From positions 1 through 12,343 of the forward strand of contig JAKJEP010000033.1 of the NCBI GenBank assembly GCA_022705365.1: a stretch of DNA of 12,343 bases. The letters run 5' to 3'. Positions within the stretch are counted from its first letter, which is position 1. Each line of letters begins with the position of its first letter. The translations under genes were made by a program, and so were the position numbers. This document shows, in pieces, positions 6,511 to 12,343 of the stretch. Origin of the DNA: Planctomycetota bacterium. GTDB lineage: Bacteria > Planctomycetota > Phycisphaerae > Sedimentisphaerales > SM23-30. Below the pieces are notes generated by a model that saw nothing but the letters and a program-made list of their open reading frames with translations, was not told where the DNA came from and searched no databases.

Positions 6511-7538
6511 ATGCTGCCCAGGGAACGAATTCAGGCCGCGCTGGACTTTAAGCCGGTGGACAAGATTCCGTTGCAGATTTTCGCCGCACCGGGCGGATTG
6601 TATGAACACGGGCAAAAGCTGGTGGACCTGATCAAAGCCTGCGGGCATGACTTTGGGGATTTTCAGGATCTGGTCCTGCCCGCCCCGCCGGGACCTGAGG
6701 ATTTTGATCCGGATGGTTCCTATCATGCCATTAAGACCGATGACTGGGGTACCACCTGGGAATACCGGATTTTCGGCGTCTGGGGACATCCGGTTCAATG
6801 GCCGCTGAATGACCTGGCCCATCTGCCAGCCTATACCCGCCCGCCTGCGAAGGAGCGGATTTTGAAAAGGCGAAAAAGGTGGCGGAAATACATAAGCAAA
6901 GCTTCTATCTGCTGGAAGGCGGCGGCTCGCTCTTTGAAACCCTGCATTCGCTGCGGCGGTTCGAAGAGGTGCTGATGGATATCATGCTGGATACCCCGGA
7001 AATCAACCGCATCGAAAATATGATCGCCGAATATGTCCGGGCGTGTGTTCGCCGGGCTTTGGCCCTGGATGTCGATGGCATTTCCTTCGGGGATGATTTC
7101 GGCACCCAGACGGCCCCGCTGCTTTCCCCGGCCATGTGGCGCAAGTTTTTCAAACCCCGGTATAAAACATTATTTAAACCTGTAATCAAAGCCGGTAAAA
7201 AAATCTTTTTCCATTCCTGCGGCCAGATTGCCCCGTTTCTGGATGATTTCCGGGAACTGGGCGTCAGCGCCATCTGGCCGCAACTGCCGGTCTTTAATCT
7301 AAAGGAACTGGCGAGGATTTCCAAAGACCTGCATCTGGCCCTCCAGCTTCATCCCGACCGGGGCGACCTCATGCAGCGGGCCAGACCGGATGAAATTCGG
7401 GCCTATGTGCATAAACTGGTCGAGACTTTCGATACCTCCTCCGGCGGCTCCTGGCTCTATATCGAAATCGACCCCGGCTTCCCCTGGGCCAATGTGGAAG
7501 CGTTGTTTCAAACGGCAATGGAATTGCGAGGAAATTAA
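6511..7538 (+). pseudogene. URO-D-family (MtaA/CmuA-like) methyltransferase homologue, frameshifted
   Basis: A member of the uroporphyrinogen decarboxylase superfamily, resembling corrinoid-dependent methyltransferases rather than HemE: it lacks the HemE signature MRQAGR near the N-terminus. The start (ATG 6511) is set by AGGA at 6501-6504. The first frame runs MLPRERIQAALDFKPVDKIP to LPAYTRPPA (residue 113). Homology then continues in the -1 frame as EGADFEKAKKVAEIHKQ to the TAA at 7538. Adding one G near 6849 restores a continuous protein of about 342 residues. Uncorrected, the first frame ends at 6975. The second part has SPAMWRKFFKPR and FHSCG (corrected 235-238), where metal-binding members carry the His-x-Cys zinc ligands, and ends GGSWLYIEIDPGFPWANVEAL. 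The break may be a real mutation, a sequencing error or, less likely, programmed slippage. It is first in a two-gene operon. Confidence 0.8.
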
Positions 7539-7539
7539 T

Positions 7540-8607
7540 ATGAATTCCCTGGAACGAGTGCAGGCAGCCATCCATCAGCAGCAGCCCGACCGGGTGCCGA
7601 TCGACCTGTGTTTTGCCCCGGAATTATGGGATAAACTCAAGCTCGAACTGGGCTATGATGATGCCCGGCTGAGCAAGTGGATCGGCAATGACATCGTCTA
7701 TGTGGAACCGGTTTTCAAAAATACGGTTTCCGAAATTCACTATGCCGACCCCACCATTGAAGTGACCGGTCGGGGGCATTACCTGGATATCTACCGCGTG
7801 CCCTTCCGGCAGGTAAAGACCGAGCTGCAAACCTATGTCGAGCTGGCCGGCCAGCCGCCCCTCCAGCATTGCAGTTCCCTGCCGGAGTTGGAAAACCATC
7901 CCTGGCCCCAGCCGGATTGGTGGGATTATTCCCGGATCCCCGGTGAACTGGCGAAAAATCATACCAAGGCCACCTACAGCCATAGCCGGGGCTTTTTTGA
8001 AATCTCCCATTTCCTGCGCGGCATGGAAGAATTCATGATGGACCTGGCTTTGAACCCCCGGTTTGCCGCCGCCTTGATGGACCATATCGTCGAGTACCTG
8101 CTGGAGCGGACCCGCATCATCCTGGAAAAAGGACAGGGCCAATTCACCATCTATGAGTACAATGACGATGTCGCCTCGCAGACCAGCTTATTTATGTCCC
8201 CTGATATGTGGCGAAAATTCAATAAGCCGCGCATGGCCAAGTTTTGTGACTTGATTCATTCCCATGGCGCCAAAGTGAAATACCATTCCTGCGGTTCGGT
8301 CCGCGCAATTATCCCGGACCTGATCGAAATCGGCGTAGATATCCTCAACCCGGTCCAGCCGCTGGCCCAGGGGATGGACCCCTTCGAGCTGAAACGGTTA
8401 TTTGGCAAAGATCTGGTTTTTCACGGCGGCGTGGATATCCAGAACCTGCTGCCCAACGCCGCCGCCGTCGAGGTTCGGGAACATACCCGGCGAATGATCG
8501 GTCAGATCGGCGAAAATGGCGGCTTCATCCTGAGCGGGTCCCATACCCTCCAGGCGGATATCCCGGTACAAAATATCATCGCTATGCTGGAAGAAGCAAA
8601 GAAATAG
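7540..8607 (+). CDS. URO-D-family (MtaA/CmuA-like) methyltransferase homologue
   Basis: An intact 355-residue member of the same superfamily as the preceding gene. It starts one base after that gene's stop, with its ribosome site (GAGGA, 7528-7532) inside the end of the upstream gene, so the two are probably cotranscribed and translationally coupled. The N-terminus MNSLERVQAAIHQQQPDRVPID is typical; the HemE motif is absent. YNDDVASQTSLFMSPDMWRKFNKPR (about 207-231) forms the barrel segment and YHSCGSVRAIIPDLIEIGVDILNPVQP (248 on) carries H249-x-C251. The C-terminal zinc-ligand region reads GGFILSGSHTLQADIP, with Ser/His where MtaA enzymes have cysteine. In better-known relatives the reaction moves methyl groups between corrinoid proteins and coenzyme M or a folate. 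No corrinoid protein is encoded here, so the substrate is unknown. An open frame reaches back to 7390 but overlaps the upstream gene. Confidence 0.88.
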   Translation: MNSLERVQAAIHQQQPDRVPIDLCFAPELWDKLKLELGYDDARLSKWIGNDIVYVEPVFKNTVSEIHYADPTIEVTGRGHYLDIYRVPFRQVKTELQTYVELAGQPPLQHCSSLPELENHPWPQPDWWDYSRIPGELAKNHTKATYSHSRGFFEISHFLRGMEEFMMDLALNPRFAAALMDHIVEYLLERTRIILEKGQGQFTIYEYNDDVASQTSLFMSPDMWRKFNKPRMAKFCDLIHSHGAKVKYHSCGSVRAIIPDLIEIGVDILNPVQPLAQGMDPFELKRLFGKDLVFHGGVDIQNLLPNAAAVEVREHTRRMIGQIGENGGFILSGSHTLQADIPVQNIIAMLEEAKK

Positions 8608-8623
8608 GCGGGTTAATCCCGCC
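8607..8623. terminator. Hairpin between convergent genes
   Basis: GGCGGG (8607-8612) and CCCGCC (8618-8623) form a perfect 6-bp GC stem with a TTAAT loop. It begins on the last base of the URO-D-like gene's stop. The loop contains the TAA stop of the minus-strand PEP-CTERM gene. The minus-strand sequence beyond it is T-rich (TATTTCTTT), so termination is more plausible for that gene. The plus side has no T-run. Confidence 0.5.
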
Positions 8624-9167
8624 GGGGATAATGAACCTGTATATCCGATCCTTTGGATGGCCGGCGAACATACAGGGAAAAAATGCCGCCCAGCCCCAGT
8701 AAAAGGCTGGTTACCGGCTCCGGAATTTGATGGATAGTGACAGTTTGAACGGGAACCTGAAAACTGACATCATAATCAAACAGGCCGACGGAGGGGCTTC
8801 CCTCCGCCAGGGCGGTATAAGTTAGAATGAACCAGTCGCCAGCAATAGGATCGGGACCGGCATAGAGATCAAAACCGGAAGAAAACTCATCTTCCCAAAA
8901 ATAGGCAACACTATTATGACCGGCAGCGGGTAAATATTCTGCATCGGATAAAACCCCAAAATCTCGATTGGCATCTGTCAGCAAAAGACCTCCATTCCAG
9001 TAATCGGCAGCATCGGAACGGACTATACACTTCAGGCTGGCTCCCACGTTAATGTCCCGAAAATCAAATGGCGTCATGCCATCACTTTCAAAGACCAACA
9101 AAGATACGTCTCCCCAAGTGACAGAACTGATACTAAAAAAGCATAGGATGAATAAAATGACTTTCAT
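8613..9167 (-). CDS. PEP-CTERM sorting-domain protein
   Basis: A 184-residue exported protein. Residues 1-19 (MKVILFILCFFSISSVTWG) are a Sec signal peptide. Residues 20-145 are a beta-rich extracellular domain, with segments such as VSLLVFESDGMTPFDF and GLLLTDANRDFGVLSDAEY, perhaps of cohesin-like or Ig-like type, though I cannot assign it. The C-terminus has the PEP-CTERM tripartite signal: P149-E-P151, a hydrophobic segment LLLGLGGIFSLYV, then the basic RRPSK. Exosortase recognises this signal and sorts the protein at the cell envelope, often alongside exopolysaccharide. A further 12 residues (GSDIQVHYPRRD) follow the basic cluster, encoded partly by the terminator hairpin; most PEP-CTERM tails are shorter. 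The gene stands alone. TATGATAAT (9191-9199, minus) might be a -10 element but leaves almost no leader, so I do not call it. Confidence 0.85.
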   Translation of the reverse strand: MKVILFILCFFSISSVTWGDVSLLVFESDGMTPFDFRDINVGASLKCIVRSDAADYWNGGLLLTDANRDFGVLSDAEYLPAAGHNSVAYFWEDEFSSGFDLYAGPDPIAGDWFILTYTALAEGSPSVGLFDYDVSFQVPVQTVTIHQIPEPVTSLLLGLGGIFSLYVRRPSKGSDIQVHYPRRD

Positions 9168-9595
9168 GGTTGGTTTTCTCTGTCTCCAAAATTATCATAA
9201 GTATTTTTTTGAATATCAGTTATGAAAATACTCTATCTGGAAAAAACAGGGAATAAGCAGCTGAAAATTAATAGAATAGTGGAAGTGCGCACACATGCCT
9301 CTTCTCTCTCCTGTTTCCTCCGTTGAAACTCTCTATATTTTTCTTATAGCATTAATTAGAGCCTTTGTAAAGAAAATTTCCGCTTAAAGAGGGGTCAAAA
9401 ACGAGGATTTTAATTTTTTTTTCCTAAAAAAATAGAATAAGAAGTCTTTTTTTATCAATCCTGAGCTTTTGTGAACGCCTTAATCGGTACGGGGGGTTAG
9501 GGACTGCTTTATTAAGACATCGCAACCTTATGCCGGATCAGCCCCTGGTTTATGAAGTATTTATGCCGCTCTTATCTCCGTAGCAACTGCTTCCT
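9168..9595. other. 428-bp AT-rich gap upstream of the PEP-CTERM gene
   Basis: It lies between two minus-strand genes and holds the 3' flank of nrpR and the 5' region of the PEP-CTERM gene. Homopolymer runs are obvious: T near 9411-9421, A near 9426-9432 and T near 9447-9453. The A run and later T run could pair weakly around 9426-9453. GGGGGG occurs at 9491-9496. I find no gene, tRNA, strong terminator for nrpR or clear promoter. Confidence 0.6.
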
Positions 9596-10594
9596 TTACA
9601 AATATTTCTGCTGTATTTCTGCAATGGTTTGCATCTTTTTGAAATCACAGATGTTATGCATGGCACGGTTTTGGGTGATAATTCCCATTTCTTCCACGGC
9701 GGCCAGCGGATTCAGCCCCCCTGCCACAATAATCCCCACCCTCCCGTGTCCTACCGGAATATCCAGCAACGGCTGATTCGGCTTGCCTGCCATCAAAACA
9801 CTGCCCAAACCAATGTTTTCAAGTTTAGTGAGGATTTTTTGAGTAGCTTCCAAGGTGACGGTGGGGATTTCCCGGAAACTGGCACCAATGATACCAGTCC
9901 CCGTCAAAGCGGCCTGGTGAACGGAGGTCATTTTTCCCTTAATAAAGGTTTCAATCGGGTCGAGAGTAGAACCATCGTAATTAATAATCTGGCTAAAGCG
10001 GAGAGGAATTCCTTCGTTCATCTCCAGCAGCCCACCGAAACGGCTTACCATGGTGATTCCGTTTCGCAGGAGCACCCCATTGAGGGTTACGCTGCAAATG
10101 GTTCCCACGGCAATCTGGCCCGGCTGGATAAGCATTTCCTGGACCGTCTCCCCCGGTTCAAATATTCGTAAAAACTGGCCCATACCCAGTTTTGCTTTTA
10201 CAGCCTGGATAATCTCCCCCAGAGCCTGATGGAAAGAGTCCTGCGGCAGAACCGAGACATTCAGAATGATGGTGCCGGTGAGGGTATTTTCGTCAAAATT
10301 CATCCGGTAGGTTAGCTCGTCCACCCGGGTGGCGACAAAACCGACCTTATCAATGGCCACACCAATCTCCAGTTCCTGCTGGCCGGTCTTGGTGATAATC
10401 CGGCCGCGTCGGCCCAGATTGATAGTCAAACCTGCCTCGTCAGCCAGGCTGAGATAGTTGCGGACCATCCGTTCCTGCAGGTCGATTCCCCATTCACCCA
10501 GGCATCGGCTGATGGCGGCACTGCCCATCGGTTTGTTATTCCGCTGTATAACTTTGAGAATCGCTAAAATTTTTCGTTTAGTATTAATATCCAT
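9596..10594 (-). CDS. nrpR: NrpR-type nitrogen-assimilation repressor (winged helix plus NRD/DUF128)
   Basis: A 332-residue DNA-binding regulator. Residues about 6-70 are a winged helix (KRKILAILKVIQRNNKPMGSAAISRCL..., recognition region DLQERMVRNYLSLADEAGL, wing GRRGRIITKTG). From about 79 onward there is one NrpR regulatory domain (DUF128): IGVAIDKVGFVATRVDELTYRMNF, then TGTIILNVSVLP, and the C-terminal GSVLMAGKPNQPLLDIPVGHGRVGIIVAGGLNPLAAVEE, which is highly characteristic. In methanogens NrpR represses nitrogen-fixation and glutamine synthetase genes, and 2-oxoglutarate releases it. The Methanococcus protein has two regulatory domains; this one has one. It lies divergent to gdhA, a nitrogen-assimilation enzyme, which supports the same role here. 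The ATG at 10592-10594 fits the family start; its ribosome site is weak (GGA close to the ATG). Autoregulation is inferred from the shared control region. Confidence 0.9.
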   Translation of the reverse strand: MDINTKRKILAILKVIQRNNKPMGSAAISRCLGEWGIDLQERMVRNYLSLADEAGLTINLGRRGRIITKTGQQELEIGVAIDKVGFVATRVDELTYRMNFDENTLTGTIILNVSVLPQDSFHQALGEIIQAVKAKLGMGQFLRIFEPGETVQEMLIQPGQIAVGTICSVTLNGVLLRNGITMVSRFGGLLEMNEGIPLRFSQIINYDGSTLDPIETFIKGKMTSVHQAALTGTGIIGASFREIPTVTLEATQKILTKLENIGLGSVLMAGKPNQPLLDIPVGHGRVGIIVAGGLNPLAAVEEMGIITQNRAMHNICDFKKMQTIAEIQQKYL

Positions 10595-10612
10595 TTCCGG
10601 ACCATTTATTAC

Positions 10613-10623
10613 ACCTGTCAGGT
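10613..10623. repeat. Short inverted repeat in the nrpR leader
   Basis: ACCTG-T-CAGGT, a perfect 5-bp inverted repeat with a one-base centre, 19 bases before the nrpR start codon. It could be an operator or chance. Confidence 0.3.
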
Positions 10624-10642
10624 TTGTTTTTCCAGTATTTTA

Positions 10643-10658
10643 TACGGCAATACGGCAA
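10643..10658 (-). promoter_or_regulatory. Tandem TACGGCAA boxes near the nrpR promoter
   Basis: TACGGCAA occurs twice without a gap (10643-10650 and 10651-10658). On the minus strand the pair reads TTGCCGTATTGCCGTA and runs directly into TATAAAATA, a possible -10 element for nrpR (about 10639-10644). A regulator bound here would block that promoter. A recognisable -35 is lacking. Confidence 0.5.
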
Positions 10659-10708
10659 ACCATCGTTATGCTAACTCCCCATTTTATAGCCAAGAATGCA
10701 AAATACAA

Positions 10709-10729
10709 CCGGCAAAATTGCCGTATAAT
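10709..10729 (+). promoter_or_regulatory. Inverted TACGGCAA site overlapping a TATAAT box
   Basis: CGGCAA-AA-TTGCCG (10710-10723) is a 6-bp inverted repeat with a 2-base centre. Its right half with flank reads TTGCCGTA (10718-10725), the reverse complement of the tandem boxes, and overlaps TATAAT (10724-10729). It mirrors the arrangement at 10639-10658, where TTGCCGTATAA faces nrpR. TATAAT has no good -35, so it may be a second, regulated gdhA promoter. Confidence 0.5.
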
Positions 10730-10802
10730 AAAATATTTTATTAAACTTGATATTATACAACAAAAATACGGAAACGAGAGAATACACTATAAAAAACCAT
10801 CT

Positions 10803-10819
10803 CAAGATGAAAAATCTTG
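10803..10819 (+). repeat. Small inverted repeat upstream of the gdhA promoter
   Basis: CAAGAT (10803-10808) and ATCTTG (10814-10819) with a GAAAA loop. It lies 12 bases upstream of the -35 box, a common place for a regulator site. No known motif is recognised. Confidence 0.35.
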
Positions 10820-10831
10820 GCAAATTTACAG

Positions 10832-10860
10832 TTGCTTTTTAATCCGTTTTCTGGTATTAT
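10832..10860 (+). promoter_or_regulatory. gdhA promoter, sigma70-type with extended -10
   Basis: TTGCTT (10832-10837), a 17-base spacer, then TATTAT (10855-10860) preceded by TGG, an extended -10. The predicted start is near 10867, giving a leader of about 69 bases before the ATG at 10936. It is the best promoter match in the window. Confidence 0.6.
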
Positions 10861-10862
10861 CC

Positions 10863-10876
10863 GGCATGTGATTGCC
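10863..10876 (+). promoter_or_regulatory. Candidate NrpR operator at the gdhA start point
   Basis: GGCA-N6-TGCC (10863-10866 and 10873-10876), with an additional outer C-G pair at 10861/10878. It begins 3 bases after the -10 box and covers the predicted transcription start, a classic repressor position. The 4-6-4 geometry equals that reported for methanogen NrpR operators (GGAA-N6-TTCC type), with different arm bases. The assignment to NrpR is inference. Confidence 0.5.
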
Positions 10877-10935
10877 CGATAGTGTATTGAAGTAGGCGAG
10901 AAGTTGATTTTAATTTTTGCGAATTGGAGATTGAA

Positions 10936-12273
10936 ATGTCCAGGTATGTTGAGAGTGTGTTGGAAGTGGTAAAAAACCGCAATGCCGGCGAGCCGGAGTT
11001 CCATCAGGCGGTACAGGAAGTTTTGGATTCGCTGCGTCCGGTGTTCAGCCGGCATCCGGAATTCGAAGCATCCGGGCTGCTGGAGCGGATTGTGGAGCCG
11101 GAACGGCAGATCTTCTTCCGGGTTCCCTGGCAGGATGATCATGGCAAGGTTCATGTGAACCGGGGTTTCCGGGTGGAATTTAACTCCGCTTTGGGTCCCT
11201 ATAAGGGCGGGATACGGTTTCATCCGTCGGTTTACATCGGGATTATCAAGTTCCTGGGATTTGAGCAGATTTTCAAGAACTCGCTGACTGGCCTGATGAT
11301 GGGCGGTGGCAAGGGAGGCTCGGATTTCGACCCAAAGGGCAAATCGGACTCCGAAATCATGCGTTTCTGCCAGAGTTTCATGAATGAATTATACCGTCAT
11401 ATCGGTGCAGATACCGACGTCCCCGCCGGGGACATCGGTGTGGGCGGTCGTGAGGTTGGTTTTATGTTCGGCCAGTATAAGAAGCTGACCGGTCTGTTTA
11501 CCGGTGTTTTGACCGGTAAAGGACTGGATTACGGCGGATCGCTGGTGCGGACGGAAGCTACCGGCTATGGAACGGTCTATTTCTGTGAAGAAATGCTCAA
11601 AAAACGCGGCACTTCCTTCGAAGGCAAGACCGTCGTGGTCTCCGGTTCGGGTAATGTGGCTATTTACGCCCACGAAAAAGCCACCCAGATGGGTGCCAAA
11701 GTGGTCGCCATGTCCGATTCCAATGGTTATATCTATGACAAAGACGGGATCGATTTGAACCTGGTAAAACAACTTAAGGAAGTGGAACGCAAACGCATTA
11801 AAGAATATGTCAAAGAGCACAAAAATGCCGCCTATTCGGAAGGCTGCAACGGGATTTGGAGTATTAAATGCGATGTGGCTTTGCCTTGTGCGACCCAGAA
11901 TGAGCTGGATGGTGCTGCGGCCAAGACGTTAATCAAGAACGGCTGTATTGCGGTAGCGGAAGGGGCAAATATGCCCTGTACGCCGGATGCGGCGAAAGCC
12001 TTTGTGGATAATAAGGTATCCTTTGGTCCGGGGAAAGCCGCCAATGCCGGCGGTGTAGCGACCTCCGGGCTGGAAATGGCGCAAAATTCCCAGCGGATGA
12101 AATGGACCTTCGAAGAGACGGACCTGCAGTTGCACCGGATTATGGTCAATATTTACAATTCTGCCAAAGAAGCGGCGGATGAATATGGTACGCCGGGCAA
12201 TCTGATCAACGGTGCCAATATTGCCGGCTTTATGAAGGTGGCCCGGGCGATGATGGCCCAGGGACTGGTATAA
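10936..12273 (+). CDS. gdhA: NADP-type glutamate dehydrogenase
   Basis: Catalyses reductive amination of 2-oxoglutarate with ammonium to glutamate in the cytoplasm, as a hexamer. The 445 residues align almost end to end with the E. coli GdhA type, as recalled. The substrate-binding domain has NSALGPYKGGIRFHPSV (K90) and MMGGGKGGSDFDPKGKS with catalytic K126, followed by GADTDVPAGDIGVGGREVG (D166). The Rossmann domain has VVVSGSGNVAIYA (236-242 core), then ALPCATQNELD, VAEGANMPCTPDA and GPGKAANAGGVATSGLEMAQN. The biosynthetic, NADP-linked type is inferred from this similarity. ATG 10936 is chosen: GGAGA (10926-10930) precedes it by 5 bases, and the protein start (MSRYVESVLEVV) matches the family length; an in-frame TTG at 10924 lies on the ribosome site. 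It is divergent from nrpR, with probable repression under nitrogen sufficiency. Confidence 0.97.
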   Translation: MSRYVESVLEVVKNRNAGEPEFHQAVQEVLDSLRPVFSRHPEFEASGLLERIVEPERQIFFRVPWQDDHGKVHVNRGFRVEFNSALGPYKGGIRFHPSVYIGIIKFLGFEQIFKNSLTGLMMGGGKGGSDFDPKGKSDSEIMRFCQSFMNELYRHIGADTDVPAGDIGVGGREVGFMFGQYKKLTGLFTGVLTGKGLDYGGSLVRTEATGYGTVYFCEEMLKKRGTSFEGKTVVVSGSGNVAIYAHEKATQMGAKVVAMSDSNGYIYDKDGIDLNLVKQLKEVERKRIKEYVKEHKNAAYSEGCNGIWSIKCDVALPCATQNELDGAAAKTLIKNGCIAVAEGANMPCTPDAAKAFVDNKVSFGPGKAANAGGVATSGLEMAQNSQRMKWTFEETDLQLHRIMVNIYNSAKEAADEYGTPGNLINGANIAGFMKVARAMMAQGLV

Positions 12274-12298
12274 TTCACAAGTACCCAACCGACTATGG

Positions 12299-12335
12299 AC
12301 CAGGCAGGAGCAATACGTTCCTGCCTGGTTTTTTT
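12299..12335 (+). terminator. Strong intrinsic terminator of gdhA
   Basis: CCAGGCAGGA (12300-12309) pairs perfectly with TCCTGCCTGG (12319-12328) around a 9-base loop; A12299 and T12329 extend the stem. Seven Ts (12329-12335) follow directly. It lies 26 bases after the gdhA stop and ends the transcription unit. Confidence 0.92.
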
Positions 12336-12343
12336 GTGGCTGG

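Larger units (their letters stand above)
10595..10935. promoter_or_regulatory. 341-bp divergent nrpR-gdhA control region
   Basis: AT-rich and without a gene (the open frame at 10458-10871 is antisense to nrpR and not coding). It contains, left to right: an ACCTG-T-CAGGT inverted repeat (10613-10623), a tandem TACGGCAA pair (10643-10658), an inverted TACGGCAA site with an adjoining TATAAT (10709-10729), a small hairpin (10803-10819), the best gdhA promoter (10832-10860) and a GGCA-N6-TGCC site (10863-10876). Separate entries give details. Confidence 0.75.

Noticed and set aside
10458..10871. Open frame across the nrpR-gdhA gap
   Set aside because: It is antisense to nrpR, then runs through AT-rich promoter DNA, and has no start signal.

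Overview
The window looks like chromosomal DNA of a bacterium from the Planctomycetota or the wider PVC group, perhaps close to Phycisphaerae. This is inferred from several features together: the carboxynorspermidine route to polyamines (NspC), a PEP-CTERM exported protein, parallel beta-helix and long beta-solenoid surface proteins, tandem URO-D-family methyltransferase-like genes, and an NrpR-type nitrogen regulator. No rRNA or other marker gene is present to confirm it. I see no tRNA, rRNA, CRISPR array, transposase or phage gene.

Layout. (1) 1-494: 3' end of nspC. (2) 495-4374: an unrecognised 262-residue protein, a lipoprotein with an aspartic-protease-like fold, and a convergent B12-binding radical SAM enzyme. 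The gaps between them hold dispersed repeats: a 25-bp exact direct repeat in two places, and a GCGTCGG-type palindromic element in three. One palindrome forms the last codons of the radical SAM gene. (3) 4577-6407: two surface-protein genes, each lacking its 5' half, meet head to head at about 5758-5770. This looks like an inversion breakpoint or an assembly chimera. (4) 6511-8607: two URO-D-family genes in an operon behind a recognisable promoter. The first is broken by an apparent one-base loss near 6849. (5) 8613-9167: a small PEP-CTERM protein, convergent with the operon, the two genes sharing a hairpin. (6) 9596-12335: nrpR and gdhA, divergently transcribed, then a strong terminator after gdhA.

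The most coherent functional unit is nrpR-gdhA. NrpR is a 2-oxoglutarate-responsive repressor of nitrogen assimilation, characterised in methanogens. Here it sits back to back with an NADP-type glutamate dehydrogenase. The 341-bp gap holds a good sigma70-type promoter for gdhA, with a GGCA-N6-TGCC inverted repeat at its predicted start point. Further upstream are three TACGGCAA boxes, two in tandem and one inverted. This suggests a bacterial NrpR regulon with an operator differing from the methanogen GGAA-N6-TTCC type. I found no wholly new multi-gene system. The items most worth checking are the NrpR operators, the 5.76-kb junction, the dispersed repeats and the degenerate aspartic-protease lipoprotein.
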